Of a stretch of 64,000 nucleotides of DNA, positions 46,601-58,400 are shown one piece after another. Position numbers and translations under genes: made by a program. Below the pieces are notes generated by a model, which had not been told where the DNA came from, searched no databases, and saw nothing but the letters and a program-made list of their open reading frames with translations. Within the stretch, counting starts at the first letter, position 1. Every line of letters begins with the position of its first letter. The stretch is taken from NCBI RefSeq assembly GCF_014633365.1, contig NC_068347.1:558001-622000 (forward strand), written 5' to 3'. Origin of the DNA: Diospyros lotus. Lineage: Eukaryota > Streptophyta > Magnoliopsida > Ericales > Ebenaceae.

Positions 46601-49452
46601 CCTTCTCTCCTTCTCGAAGGTCACCTCCATTTTGTTAAAGTCAAAACAAATTAGGCTAACATTTTTCATCCAATTGACCCCCAATACTACATCACACCCC
46701 CCTAATTTCAGTAACCTCGAATCCCTCTCCTTGCATATCCCAACAGAACCCTGCACATGCAGACTTTCTCATCACCTTAATCCCATTGGCCACCGTCATT
46801 GTCAATGGCTGAGTGGGAATTAAGGGGCATTTCAACCTCCTAGTCGTACCCTCATCCAAGAAACTGTGGGTACTCCCACTATCGATTAAGATCATCAGCT
46901 TACTCTCCTCCACTTGTCCTTCTACCTTAATTATCTTGCTGTTGGTGAGTCCCTTAAGGGCATGTAGGGATATCTCACCATTGTCTTCTCCGCATTGATG
47001 ACCCACGTAATACTTATCTCCACATCTGAAATAGAGGCCCGCCGGTCTCCTCTGTTCCATGGTCTTTCCTCCTTGGGAGTTGGGGGCTGGTAACGCCAGA
47101 TTCTTCGGGCCTGGAGATCCCCGTCCCTATTCCTTGGTAATACTCTAGGCAGTGAATTCACCGGAACAACACTCCTACTCACTGCCCTCTACTTCTTCAT
47201 CAGTGCTTCCACCACCACCTCGTGTAGCCTAGCACTGTTTGCAGCGTGCTTGAGGGTACGTGGTCTTAGCACCTTCACCAGGGGTCTCAATTCCTCATTC
47301 AAGTTGCTTATAAAGCTTGAAACGAAATAAGCCTCGATTAAGAATGGGTTGTGGTTGAGCATTAAGGCCTTCAACTCCTCAAACCTAAGTTAGTACTCCA
47401 TCACCATTCCAACCTGTTTGATTTTGTTAAATTCTTCAACCGCATCTAATAGCCCCCGATCTCCAAACCTTTCACAAAATTCTTCCACGAAGTCTTCCCA
47501 CCTACAGAATTCCTGGACCTTGGACCACCCTTGGTACCAAGCGTCCCCTGCATCGTTAAGGTATGCTGCTGCTATTGCCACCTTTTGCCTCTCTGCCACT
47601 CCATACCACTTGAACACCTTGTCACATCTCTGAACCCACTAGTGGGGATTCGCCCTATCAAACAAAGGAATTTCCAATCCCGGCATGGGTAAACCATGCA
47701 GATTATGGTTTATCGGTGCCTCCTACCGCCGTTCTCACCTAGCCTCCCCTGGCTCACCCTGATCTTCTCCTCCAACCGAGGTCTCAGTGGTCCTTTGATT
47801 CCTTCCTCTCTCTAGTATAATTGGATCTGTTCTGCCTTGTCCGGGGCAGAATTGGATCTGCCCTCTCTCGAGGAGGAAAATTAGGTGGAATGCTTACTTG
47901 ATGCTGCCTTGCGAACATCACCATAAATCCTTGTAATTCCTCTCAAATCTGTGTTATCCCCACATTTAACTTCCTGTCCATGGCGATGATTGCCTCATGG
48001 TTTCTATTGGATCCCAACTCTAATTGATCTACCCTTGCCTGCAAGCCTGCCATCGAGGATCCGCATTGCTGCACTTGAGCCTCCAATCCTTTCATCTGCG
48101 TGCCTTCAGCCATTGACGTATCTTCGCTCGCGAGTCCCAAAATTCAGCTCTGATACCAAATTGTCAGATCCACAAGGATCTGGCAATGCTAGAAGAACTG
48201 ATCTCTCTTGAATGGTAGAGATCACAACAAGAACGAGAAGGATCTTGTGAAAGGGAGGGAAAGAGAATTAGAAGAATATAGAGAGAGAGAAATTGAGAAG
48301 GAAATGGAGAAGGAAATTTAGATTTCATTCAAATTCTCGATACCTTTAATAGTAAGGTAGGCCACAATTTATAGCCTCCCCTCACATGATACATCTCCTG
48401 CCCAAAATAATCGCCTAAGTGACACAAATCACTATTGCCCCTATACAATGGTTTATAGCATCTTCTTTCCATTATTCTTTTATTTATTACATTATGACCC
48501 TCGGTACATGACACAATTTTTGGAATAATAACACTTTCTCACTCTTTTCCCTCTCTCTAATTTTATCTCTTGCTCTTCCTCTCTCTCTCGTTCTATCTGT
48601 TTGTTCCTCAACTTCTATCTTCTTTTTGTTATGTTTTGCATCGAGTATAGAAGGTCTAGTAGAACTAAAAGAGCCTTGATTGGTCCTTTGCGACAATTAG
48701 TTAGTTAGTTGTTTGTCTAATGGTAACTTGTACTTCGGGGGTATTTTAGGTATTGGCACATCTTTTATATTTCCTTAATGTATCCGCCTCAGATATCTAT
48801 AAATAGAGGGCAGGGGCAGTCGCTTGGGATATCATTCATTCATTCTTTGTGATGCGGTCACCAATCAAGACTCGGCCCAAGGCCGACCCAACTAAATCGG
48901 AACAGCATCACCAAAATAGTAGTGCCATAATGTTATTTTAATACTTCTTAAGTTTTAGAATTCTACTTGATTTAGGATTCTATTTTATATTTCTACTTGA
49001 TTTAGGATTCTATTTCATGTTTCTACTTGATTTAGAATTCTACTTCATGTTTAATTAGGGTTTTATTTTTATTAGGATTTTAGTTGACTTTTACTTAGGA
49101 TTTATTTCTATTAGAATTCTAGTTGGATTTTGTTTACAAATATTAGATGGATTTGGATTAGCCAAATACTATAAATATGCGTAGGATCTAGAGTTTGTAA
49201 TCAAGTTTTTCTCAATCAAATTTCAGCAACCTATTTGGGTTTTCTTAGCAAAACAGTTTTGTTTTTGCGTTTTCTTGAAAGCCAAGATTCGGCCATTGAA
49301 GTTTGCTCTTTCAAGAGTTTATTTTGGTGTGTTTTTTTCACACACGCGCTACACGCTGTGTCACTCTGATTGTATACGAGTGCACTGAGAACGAGAGAGG
49401 AAAGGCTGGAGCAATTAGTTCTTTGTATTCTCTATTGAGAATTATACTCGGG

Positions 49453-49487
<35 letters not shown>

Positions 49488-52400
49488 CTCTTTGTACTGA
49501 TTTCTGGTGGATTGCTCTCAGGATTGCAAGAGGCTGGATGTAGGATTGATCACAGCAATCTGAACCAGGATATATCTTTTGTCTTCTTGTGTGGTTTGCG
49601 TATTCTTGCCTTATCTTTTTCAATTCTGTTCTTGTTTTATTTCTGTTGTGGGTTGAATCTGTGTGTGTGTGAGTGTGTTTTGGTCTTTGATTGAGGACTG
49701 CCAGTGCTCCCAATCTAACACTTTCTTGAAATTTCACTCGAAGTCCTAGATTTCCCAACCCTCAACTTGAGGGTGTGACAATTTGGTATCAAAACTGAAT
49801 GTTCCTTGGCGGTGAATTCTGGATTCTTGGCTGAGGATTTGAAGGCTTTTTATAGCGGTATGTAAGATTTGAATTTGAAGGTAGAGCAGTCCAGGTGAGT
49901 TTCTTTTTATTAATTCTTGGCGAACTTGAAGGCAGAGCAACAACTCTCAGTTTGACTGATCGAGATTGACCTAGGATCGATTGGGTTGTAGGAGGTTAAC
50001 GAGAAGTCTTGGGCTTTCGACTTCTCTGGTTCGATTGTTAATTTTTGTCGATTCATGGTGAAATCCCAAGATTGCAATAGAAAATGATCACTGACTGAGG
50101 AAAGGGTGATGGCAAACGTGTAGGCACGACTCGAAGGTAGAAGTCGAGAGATTGCTGGTCGGCAACAACTTTGATCAGTGGGGCATTTGGGGCTGAGTAG
50201 TAGTCTGACTGAATTGAGCACTCCATTTTGACCCAGATTTTGATTCAATCGAAGGATGGCCGAGGGAACCAGGATGAGGCAACTAGAAGCGAAGATGGAG
50301 GTGCTGGATGGTGTAGACCCAAGAGGCCATGCGCCAAAGCAGGGAAGACATTTCAGCCATCAGGGATAGTGTGCGAGAATTGGAAAAGAACAAGGAGGTT
50401 GTGGAGTAGTATAGCCAAAAAATTAACATGTTCAACATGCTAGCATTGTTGCCCCAATTTCGACTGCTATCGGACTTCCCTCCAAGGACAAATTTCGACT
50501 TGATTTTGCCTCTATCCTTCCTAGGCTTGACGAAGGGTTGGAAACAGAGGATCAACCTACAGTGGAATAGGGTATTTAGGTAAGGGGATCTTCCTCCCAC
50601 ATTCCTATCCACACACCAATGCCACAATTAGAGATTCTCGTGTTTGAGGGACTAAAACCAAGTTGGTGGATCTGCTATTGTGAAAAATTCTTTCAATTCT
50701 ATGGTGTTGTCAAAGGGCAGAGGATTACCTTGGTGGCAGCCTATCTCAACAATATGGTTGACTCATGGTACCAAGGGTGGACCCAAGCCAAGGGAAATGA
50801 GGCTAGTTGGACAGAGTTTGGTGAGGAATTGTGTGATCGATTTGGTGAAAAGAATATGGCATATGTAGTTTAGGAATTCAACAAATTAAGACAAGAAGGT
50901 TCGGTATTGGAATATCAAATGAAATTTGAAGAACTAAGGTCTTTATTGTGGACGTCATAGCCCAACCTAACTGAACTATACTTTGTATCAAGTTTCATTA
51001 GTGGGTTAAAAGATGAATTGAGATCTATGGTTAAAATGATGATACCTACAACAGTGAAATAGGTGGTTGAGAAGGCAAAGCTACAAGAGCTTACATTGGA
51101 AGTGATTTTCAGTAAGTAGACGATCTCAATGTAAATTCGGCCTCTGTTCTATCCACCAATGGAATGGAATCAAGTGAATGTGAATTTTAAGGTCTATCCC
51201 AACCCTGATGTAGCGAAATCATCTACTGTGGAGCAAAGACGGAAGTTAGGATTATGTTATAAGTGTGGAGATAAATTCAATCTCGACCACCGATGCTAAA
51301 AACAGTTACTTAATATGGAAGGAATAGAGGACGAAAATGAAGAAGAAGATTCGGTGGGAATTGGGTGACGAAGAAAGCACAGTTGCTCTAAATTCTTGGG
51401 GATAAGAATTTTCTCATCGAGAGTGGAATTGTTACGACCCAAGGGTAGATTAGACATTGGGGGTGAATTCTTGTAACCCACTGTAACAACAAGAGGTTAA
51501 GTGGTTGTAGGCGGTTGGAGATAGGTGGTAGAATAGTTGGAACAGTTACAACTCCTTTAGCTAATAGTTAGCTATCTAACTGTAAAGAGTAGCCTTTAAG
51601 AAGGCTGTTGTAGAAGAGTTAAAACAGTTTTTAGAATACCAGAACTCTCTCACTCTCTTCCCTCTCTATAATTTTCTCTCTTGTTCTATCTGTATCTTCC
51701 TCAACTTCTATCTTCTTTCTTGAAATTTCATCCGAATTCCTAGATGCTCAACCCTCAACTCGAGGGTGTGACAAAATACTGAAGAAATATATGGTGAATT
51801 TTGAATAGGCATCTTTTTGTGTGAAATGTTCCCTAGAAATATTGGAAACCCATTGTTTGTGCATAGAATTGTGGAATAGTGTCTAGCCTAGAGTAGAAGA
51901 CCCCTCTCTCTCTCTCACACATAGGCACACACACGCTTACGCATATATAAACACACAAATGCATATTTGGGGGAGTGAAAGCCCATTTATGTGCTCATCT
52001 ATCTCTCTTCTTTCTTTTAGTGTCTTATTCTCCTATTCTTCTGATGCTGTCATCGATCAAGACTCGGTCTAAAGCTAACCCGACCCAAACTGGGCAACCC
52101 AGAATCAGTTCAAACAGTAGTGCCGACACAGTAGCGAAACTTCATAAGTTTTAGGATTCTACTTCATGTTTGGTTAGGGTTTTATTTCTATTAGGATTCT
52201 AGTTGGATTTTATTTACAAGTATTAGATGGATTAGCCAAACTCTATAAATATACCTAGAAGCTAGGGGTTGTAATTAGTTTTTTTTATTCAATAAATTCC
52301 AGCAAACCAGTTCAGTTTTTTCCAGCAACTAGTTTCGGTTCTTGCACCTAGTGGAGAGTCTAGCTTTGGTCGTTGAAGTTTGTTCTCTCAAGGGTACATG

Positions 52401-55400
52401 AAACTTATTGTTTCAAGGATTTCTTTGTGTGTTTTCTTTACATATGTGCTACACGTTACGTCAGATGATATTAGAGCAGTTAATCAACCAATCAGATGAC
52501 CAATTTTAAAGGTAACGGTAGTAACCAACTTCGTGACGGTGATTAGGGGTTGTTTGCAGTTTGAAGAGTAATCGAAGAACAACGAGAAGTAACTCGTACC
52601 ATCCAACAACAATTGGAGCAAATTAGCAACCAATTGCGCGCCTTACTACGAGTTGATGACAGGAACTTGAATAATGGGGTGAATTAAGCCAGAGTCGGAA
52701 GACCACCCATTAATCATTTATTTGTTAATCCTAGAAGACCAATGATTGAAGATAACGATGAAGAGGATGATCTTAGTCGAGCAAGAGCTAACCTTGGTGG
52801 AAGAGGGGTTAGGAGGACTGCGTGTTAGCACAACCATTAGGGCAACGATGAGTATAAACTAAAGGTTGATATTCCTACCTTTAGTGGAGATCTTGATATT
52901 GAGGGGTTCTTGGATTGGATCACTGAGGTTAATCGATTTTTTGAATACATGGAGATCTCAGATGAATGACAAGTCAAGTTAGTGGCTTACAGATTGAAGG
53001 GTGGTGCATCTGTTTGGTGGGAGCAATTGAGATAGACGAGATTGAGGGAATGTCGACACCCAGATTAGACATGGAGACGAATGAAGCAGTTGTTAAGAGG
53101 TAGTTTTTTACCCCCTGATTATGAACAATACATGTTTCAAGCCTAGCAAAGATGTACACAGGGAATGAAGAGTGTGAATGAATGTACCTATGAGTTTTTG
53201 AGATTGGCGGAGAGAAACCAATTGTCAGAAAGTGACAATCAACAAGCAGCTTGTTACTTGAATGGATTAAAGCTTGCTATTCGTGATAAAATTGGGGTTC
53301 AGATGGTTTTAAGTGTGCAAGAAGCAAGGAACTTAGCTTTAAAAGCTGAGTTAATGTTGAGTGAGAGAGCCCGTAATGATAACTATCGTCAGTATAATGA
53401 GAATGAAAATAAACAAGTAGGTTTTGATAAAGGCAAGTCGGTTCAGGGAATGCAACCTTTCAATCCACCTAATACAGTTAACCCTAATAAGGCTACAATA
53501 GGGGGAAACACTTGAGGTACTACTTCTAATCTTCCAAAATCCAATAACCCTTGTGCAAAGCCTGTTCTCTTAAAGTGTTTCAAGTGTAATGAGGTCGGGC
53601 ACCAATCTAGTGATTGCCTAAGGAGAAAATCAGCTTATATTATAGAAAGGGAGGAGGAAGATGTTGCTGAAGAGGAAGTATATTGCGGGCCTGATGGGGA
53701 GGATGACAAAGAAGAGTATGGACATGGAGAGTATACCTATGTAGTGAGGAACTTAATGCTATCTCAAAAGAATGAAGATACTACTTAGCGGCATAAGCTT
53801 TTCTACACGAGGTGTACGGTGAAAGGAAAAAATCTTAGAGCTGATTATTGATAGTGTAAGTCAGGAGAACATCATAGGAAGAGGCGTGGTGGCAAAGAAG
53901 CAGCTAACTCCTGAAAAACATCCAAACCTTTACATAATTGGATGGATCAAAGTAGTTGATGGCATACGTGTGGATGAACGTTGTAGGGTGCCTTTCTCTA
54001 TTGGTAAGTACTCTAACAAAGTCTATTGTGATATTGTTGGTATGGATGCTTGCCATATTTTATTTGGGAGGCCTTGGCATTTAATGTGGATGCTAAGCAT
54101 TCGGGTAGGAAGAACACATATCAGCTTGAGAAAGAGAGTGCGCGTTATACTTTGTTACCCATAGTGGAAAAGAACCAAATCAAAGCTTCTAAAGTGGAGG
54201 GGCAGAATTTTCTTATCATTACACATAAGTACACTAAGTTTGTGAGGGAGTGTAAGGATACTCGAGAGGTTCACTTGTTGGTTGTTAAGGGGGAGAGTGT
54301 GAGTGAGCCACTGAAGGTGAATCAAATTCCAATGGAGGTGTTGGAATTGTTGGAAGAATTTCATGATGTGGTTCCGAGGAGTTGCCTAATTAGCTACCTC
54401 CTATGAGGGATATTCAACATCACATTGACTTGATTCCTGGTGCTAGCTTGCCTAACCTACCACACTACAGGATGAATCCTAGGGAGAATGAGATTTTTTG
54501 TGAGTAGATAGAGGAATTGTTGAGAAAATGGCACATTCAGACTAGCATGAGTCCATGTGTAGTGCCAGTTTTATTGACACCAAAGAAAGATGGGAGTTAG
54601 AGGATGTGTGTTGACAGTAGAGCCATCGACATGATTACTATTGGGTACAAGTTTCCAATTCCTAGGCTCGACAACATACTTGATCAATTTGATGGGGTTG
54701 TGGTTTTTACCAAAATCGATCTCAGAAGTGGTAATTATGAAATCAGAATTCGACCTGGAGATGAGTGGAAGATAGCTTTCAAGATGAGAGATGGGTTGTT
54801 TGAGTGGTTAGTCATGTCCTTTGGACTAACCAATGCACTAAGCACTTTCATGAGACTAATGAATCAGGTGCTATGTCCTTTCATTGGTAAATTCGTTGTG
54901 GTGTATTTTGGTGATATTTTGATATACAGTAAGTCTATTGATGAGTATGTGAGGCATATTTAGGAGGTGATGAGTGTGTTGAGGGAAAACAAACTTTATC
55001 CTAATTTGAAGAAGTGTACTCTTATGAGTGAGAGCTTGTTGTTCTTAGGCTTTGTTGTAAGCAAATATGGCATAAAGGTAGATGAGCAAAAAGTGCAAGC
55101 TATTAAAGAGTAGCCAACCCCTAAAAATGTCAGTGATGTAAAGAGTTTTCATGGGTTAGCAACTTTCTATAGGCGGTTTATCAAACACTTTAGTAGTATT
55201 GTGGCTCCAATTACTGAGTGTTTAAAGAAAGGGAAATTCCATTGGGGTGAAGAACAAGAGCAAAGTTTCGCCTTGATAAAAGAAAAGTTTTGTACCGCTC
55301 CTGTCTTAGCTTTGCCAAGCTTTGACAAATTGTTTGAGTTGAGTGTGATGCGAGTGGAGTGGGTATAGGTGCTATGTTGTCCCAAGAGAAGAGACCAATT

Positions 55401-58400
55401 GCATTTTTCAGTGAGAAGTATTGTGAATTCAGAAGAAAGTGGTCTATTTATGATAAGGAGTTTTATGCAGTGTTGAGGGCTCTTAAAACATGGGAACATT
55501 ACTTGATTGGCAAAGAGTTTGTCCTTTACGCAGATTACCAAGCTCTCAAGTATTTGAGTAGCCAAAACAACCGAGGAGTGATATGCATGCTAGATGGTTT
55601 GCTTTTGTTGATAAATTTTTCGTATAAAATTGTGCATAAGTTGAGACAACATAATCAAGTGGCGGATGCTTTGAGTAGGTGTGTGGATTTGATCAAGACC
55701 CTTAGTGTTGAGATTGTTCGGTTTGAGTGCTTGAAAGAATTATATGCGATAGACGATGATTTCAAACATATGTGGGAACAATGCATGTCTCAACAACCGT
55801 CAGGAAATTTCTATGTGCATGATGGGTTTCTCATGAAGGGAAATCAGCTATGCATCCCTTACACATCCCTTCGTGAGAAAATTATTCGAGATTTGCATGG
55901 TGGTGGCTTAGCAGGGCATCTTGGTAGGGACAAGACTATTGAAACTGTTATGGGAAGGTATTATTGGCCAAGAGCAAGGAGAGATGTTTTTATTATTGTG
56001 GCCAGGTGTTATGTATGTCAAATAGCTAAGGGGCAATCTTCTAATGCGGGTCTCTACATGCCATTGCTTGTTTCCAATGCTATTTGGGAAGATTTGTCTA
56101 TGGACTTCGTGTTGGGTCTACCGCGAACTCAACGAGGTATGGATTTTGTTTTTGTAGTGGTTGACAAGTTTTCCAAGATGGCGCACTTTATTTCATGCAA
56201 GAAGACAACAGATGCAATAGCTACAACCAAATTGTTTTTCAGGGAGGTTGTTAGATTACATGGAGTCCCTAAAATTATTACTTCGGATCGTGATATAGGG
56301 TTCTTGAGTCAATTCTAGATTACCTTGTGGAGGATGTTCGATTCATCTTTGAATTTCAACAGTGCAGTGCATTCCCAGACTGATGGACAAACAAAGGTGG
56401 TGAATCGTGCATTGGGAAATCTGATTCGTAGTGTTTGCAAAGACAAGTCAAGACAATGGGCCTGTTTGTTGCAGCTTAAAAGCTGCAACTTTTAGCTTCT
56501 AGCTTCAAAAAAGTGGGTATGTAGTGTTTGTTTTAGCTTTTAGAATTCTAGCTTATAGCTTCTACTAGTTTTTAGAAGGGGTAGAAGCTGGCTTTTTCAA
56601 AACTGGGGTACCCCAGCTTCTACAACTTCTGATTAAACAGTTACATTTTTTTGACAATTTTGCCCCTATTTTTAACAAAGAATTACTCTTCTGTCCACGC
56701 AATCAAGGGTCTCTCTTCTCCACCTCCATCTCCATTTTCAAATCTCTTCTTCTCTCTCACCATCTCCCTTTCTCTCTATATACTAATTAATTTTTTTATA
56801 ACACTTGAAACTTATATGTATACACTAATTAATTTTTAAATTATCATTCTATTACTATTAAGGGTATTATGGATAATTATCCAAAAATAAGTTATTTTAC
56901 AGCTTATGGTATCAAACACTACAACTGTTTAACTACAACTTCTGAGAAGTTGTAACAAATAAGTTCATAACTTATTTTAAGTTTTAGAAGCTATAATCTA
57001 AGAAGTTAGAAGCTATAATTTCTTTAATTAAGTTGCAACAAACGGGGTCAATGGGACCTAGTCATAACTCAAGCGGAATTTGCCTATAACAACATCGTGC
57101 ATAGCTCAACAGGAAGATCGCCATTTTCCATCATATATATGAAAGTTACTAATCATGCATCGAATTTGGTAAAGTTGCCAAAGGTATCAGGTTTCAGTGT
57201 TGCAGCTAGTGACTTAGTTGAGCAAGTTCAAGTAGTTTAAGAGGATGTCAAGCAAAAGTTGCACAAGGCGAATGAGAAGTACAAGGTGGCAACTGACAAG
57301 TATAGGAAACACAAGATATTTGAGGTTGGAGATGAAATCATGATATTCTTGAAGAAGGAACGAATTCCAGCAGGAAAACAAAACAAGTTCAAGCCAAAGA
57401 ATTATAGTCCTTACAAGATTACAAAGAAGGTCAATAACAATGCTTATGTTGTGGATTTGCCTAATCATATGGGTATTTCCAAAACATTTAATGTTGCTGA
57501 TCTTTCTTTGTATTTGTCTGATGTTGAGTTGTCATACCCGGATCATAATTCGAGGATGAATTCTTCTCAAGTGAAGGTTAATGATGCGGTCACCGATCAA
57601 GACTCGACCCAAAGCCGACCCGACCCAAACCGGGCAGCCTAGAATCGGCCCAAACAGTAGCGTCGGAGCAATAGCGAAACTTCATAAGTTTTAGGATTCT
57701 ACTTCATGTTTGATTAGGGTTTTATTTCTATTAGGATTCTAGTTGGATTTTATTTACAAGTATTAGATGGATTAGTCAAACTTTATAAATATACTTAGAA
57801 GTTAGAGGTTGTAATCAGTTTTTTTTATTCGATAAATTCTAGCAAACCAGTTCGGTTTTTTCCAGCAAATAGCTTCGGTTTTTGCGCCTAGTTGAGAGTC
57901 CAGATTTGGTCGTTGAAGTTTGTTCTCTCAAGAGTACTTGAAACTTATTGTTTCAATAATTTCTTTGTGTGTTTTCTTTACACAAGCACTACACACTGTG
58001 TCATCTTCTCTCAAAATGGAGAGGCATGATAATAGCTTGTATAATGGCCTGCATTTTTATTCCCCAAGTTGAGGAATAATTAAATTTAATTATTTTGTGA
58101 TTAATTGGGTGTTGGGTCTAATCATGCATACAAAAACAGAAACTTCAACTGCTATGGCGACACTCAATTTTCGAGGCTCCAGTACAAATTTTTGGGATCT
58201 TGTTCTGAAAAAACTGAACTAGGGAGCCATTTATGCTTGGGAATGAGATTAAATACATGATTTTAACATGTTATTGGTCACATTATGAAGACTATCCATT
58301 AGTGATTAATATTTATTTTGGGGATTAAATGATTATTTAATGGTTGGAGAGTATTTTTGCCAAAGACTAAAAGAATGATGATTTGAATGAGGCTATGTGT

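Larger units (their letters stand above)
43186..48513 (-). mobile_element. Ty3/gypsy LTR retrotransposon, structurally complete, coding decayed
   Basis: Two 352 bp LTRs (43186-43537 and 48162-48513) lie in the TSD CAATT (43181-43185 and 48514-48518). On the minus strand the order is 5' LTR, primer site TGGTATCAGAGC (48158-48147), gag, protease, reverse transcriptase-RNase H, integrase, purine tract AAGGGGAGGG, 3' LTR. Protease-RT-integrase order is that of Ty3/gypsy. The LTRs differ at about two dozen sites by eye (near 7 percent), so it is old. It sits inside the 5' LTR of the gag-only element. Confidence 0.95.
48627..49720 (+). mobile_element. Solo LTR (copia-like) inside the gag-only element's 5' LTR
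   Basis: It starts TGTTATGTTTTGC and ends CCAATCTAACA. The flanks ctttt (48622-48626) and ctttc (49721-49725) agree at 4 of 5 bases. A TATA box (ctataaatagaggg, about 48797) and downstream tgtatacgagtgcactgag fit a plus-strand LTR promoter and R region. It contains another solo LTR (48850-49363), leaving about 580 bp of its own. Assignment to copia rests on general look only. Confidence 0.65.
42987..51773 (+). mobile_element. Gag-only (TR-GAG-like) gypsy-derived LTR element, heavily interrupted
   Basis: LTRs starting TGTTACGACC and ending GAGGGTGTGACA bound a 1.65 kb internal region. AAATA flanks the whole (42982-42986 and 51774-51778). The 5' LTR is in three pieces (42987-43185, about 48519-48626, 49721-49780) because two other elements landed in it. 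A degraded tRNA-Met primer site (ttggtatcaaaac) follows at 49783. The interior encodes gag only, with no protease, reverse transcriptase or integrase, so this family would depend on a relative such as the gypsy copy nested inside it, whose Gag is similar. Confidence 0.85.
52042..58003 (+). mobile_element. Ty3/gypsy LTR retrotransposon, structurally complete, coding decayed
   Basis: LTRs of 422 bp (52042-52463 and 57582-58003) start TGATGC and end GTCA, within the TSD TCTTC (52037-52041 and 58004-58008). A degraded tRNA-Met primer site (gatattagagcag) follows the 5' LTR. Order is gag, protease, reverse transcriptase, RNase H, integrase. The LTRs differ at roughly 45-50 sites by eye (about 11 percent), mostly C/T and G/A, so it looks older than the copy at 43186-48513. 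A 587 bp MITE interrupts integrase. Confidence 0.95.

Noticed and set aside
49432..49758. 108-codon minus-strand open frame
   Set aside because: It is carried by the GA microsatellite and crosses a solo LTR boundary.
57214..57468. Minus-strand open frame opposite the gypsy 2 integrase tail
   Set aside because: It is the antisense shadow of the plus-strand integrase C-terminus, which has recognisable motifs.
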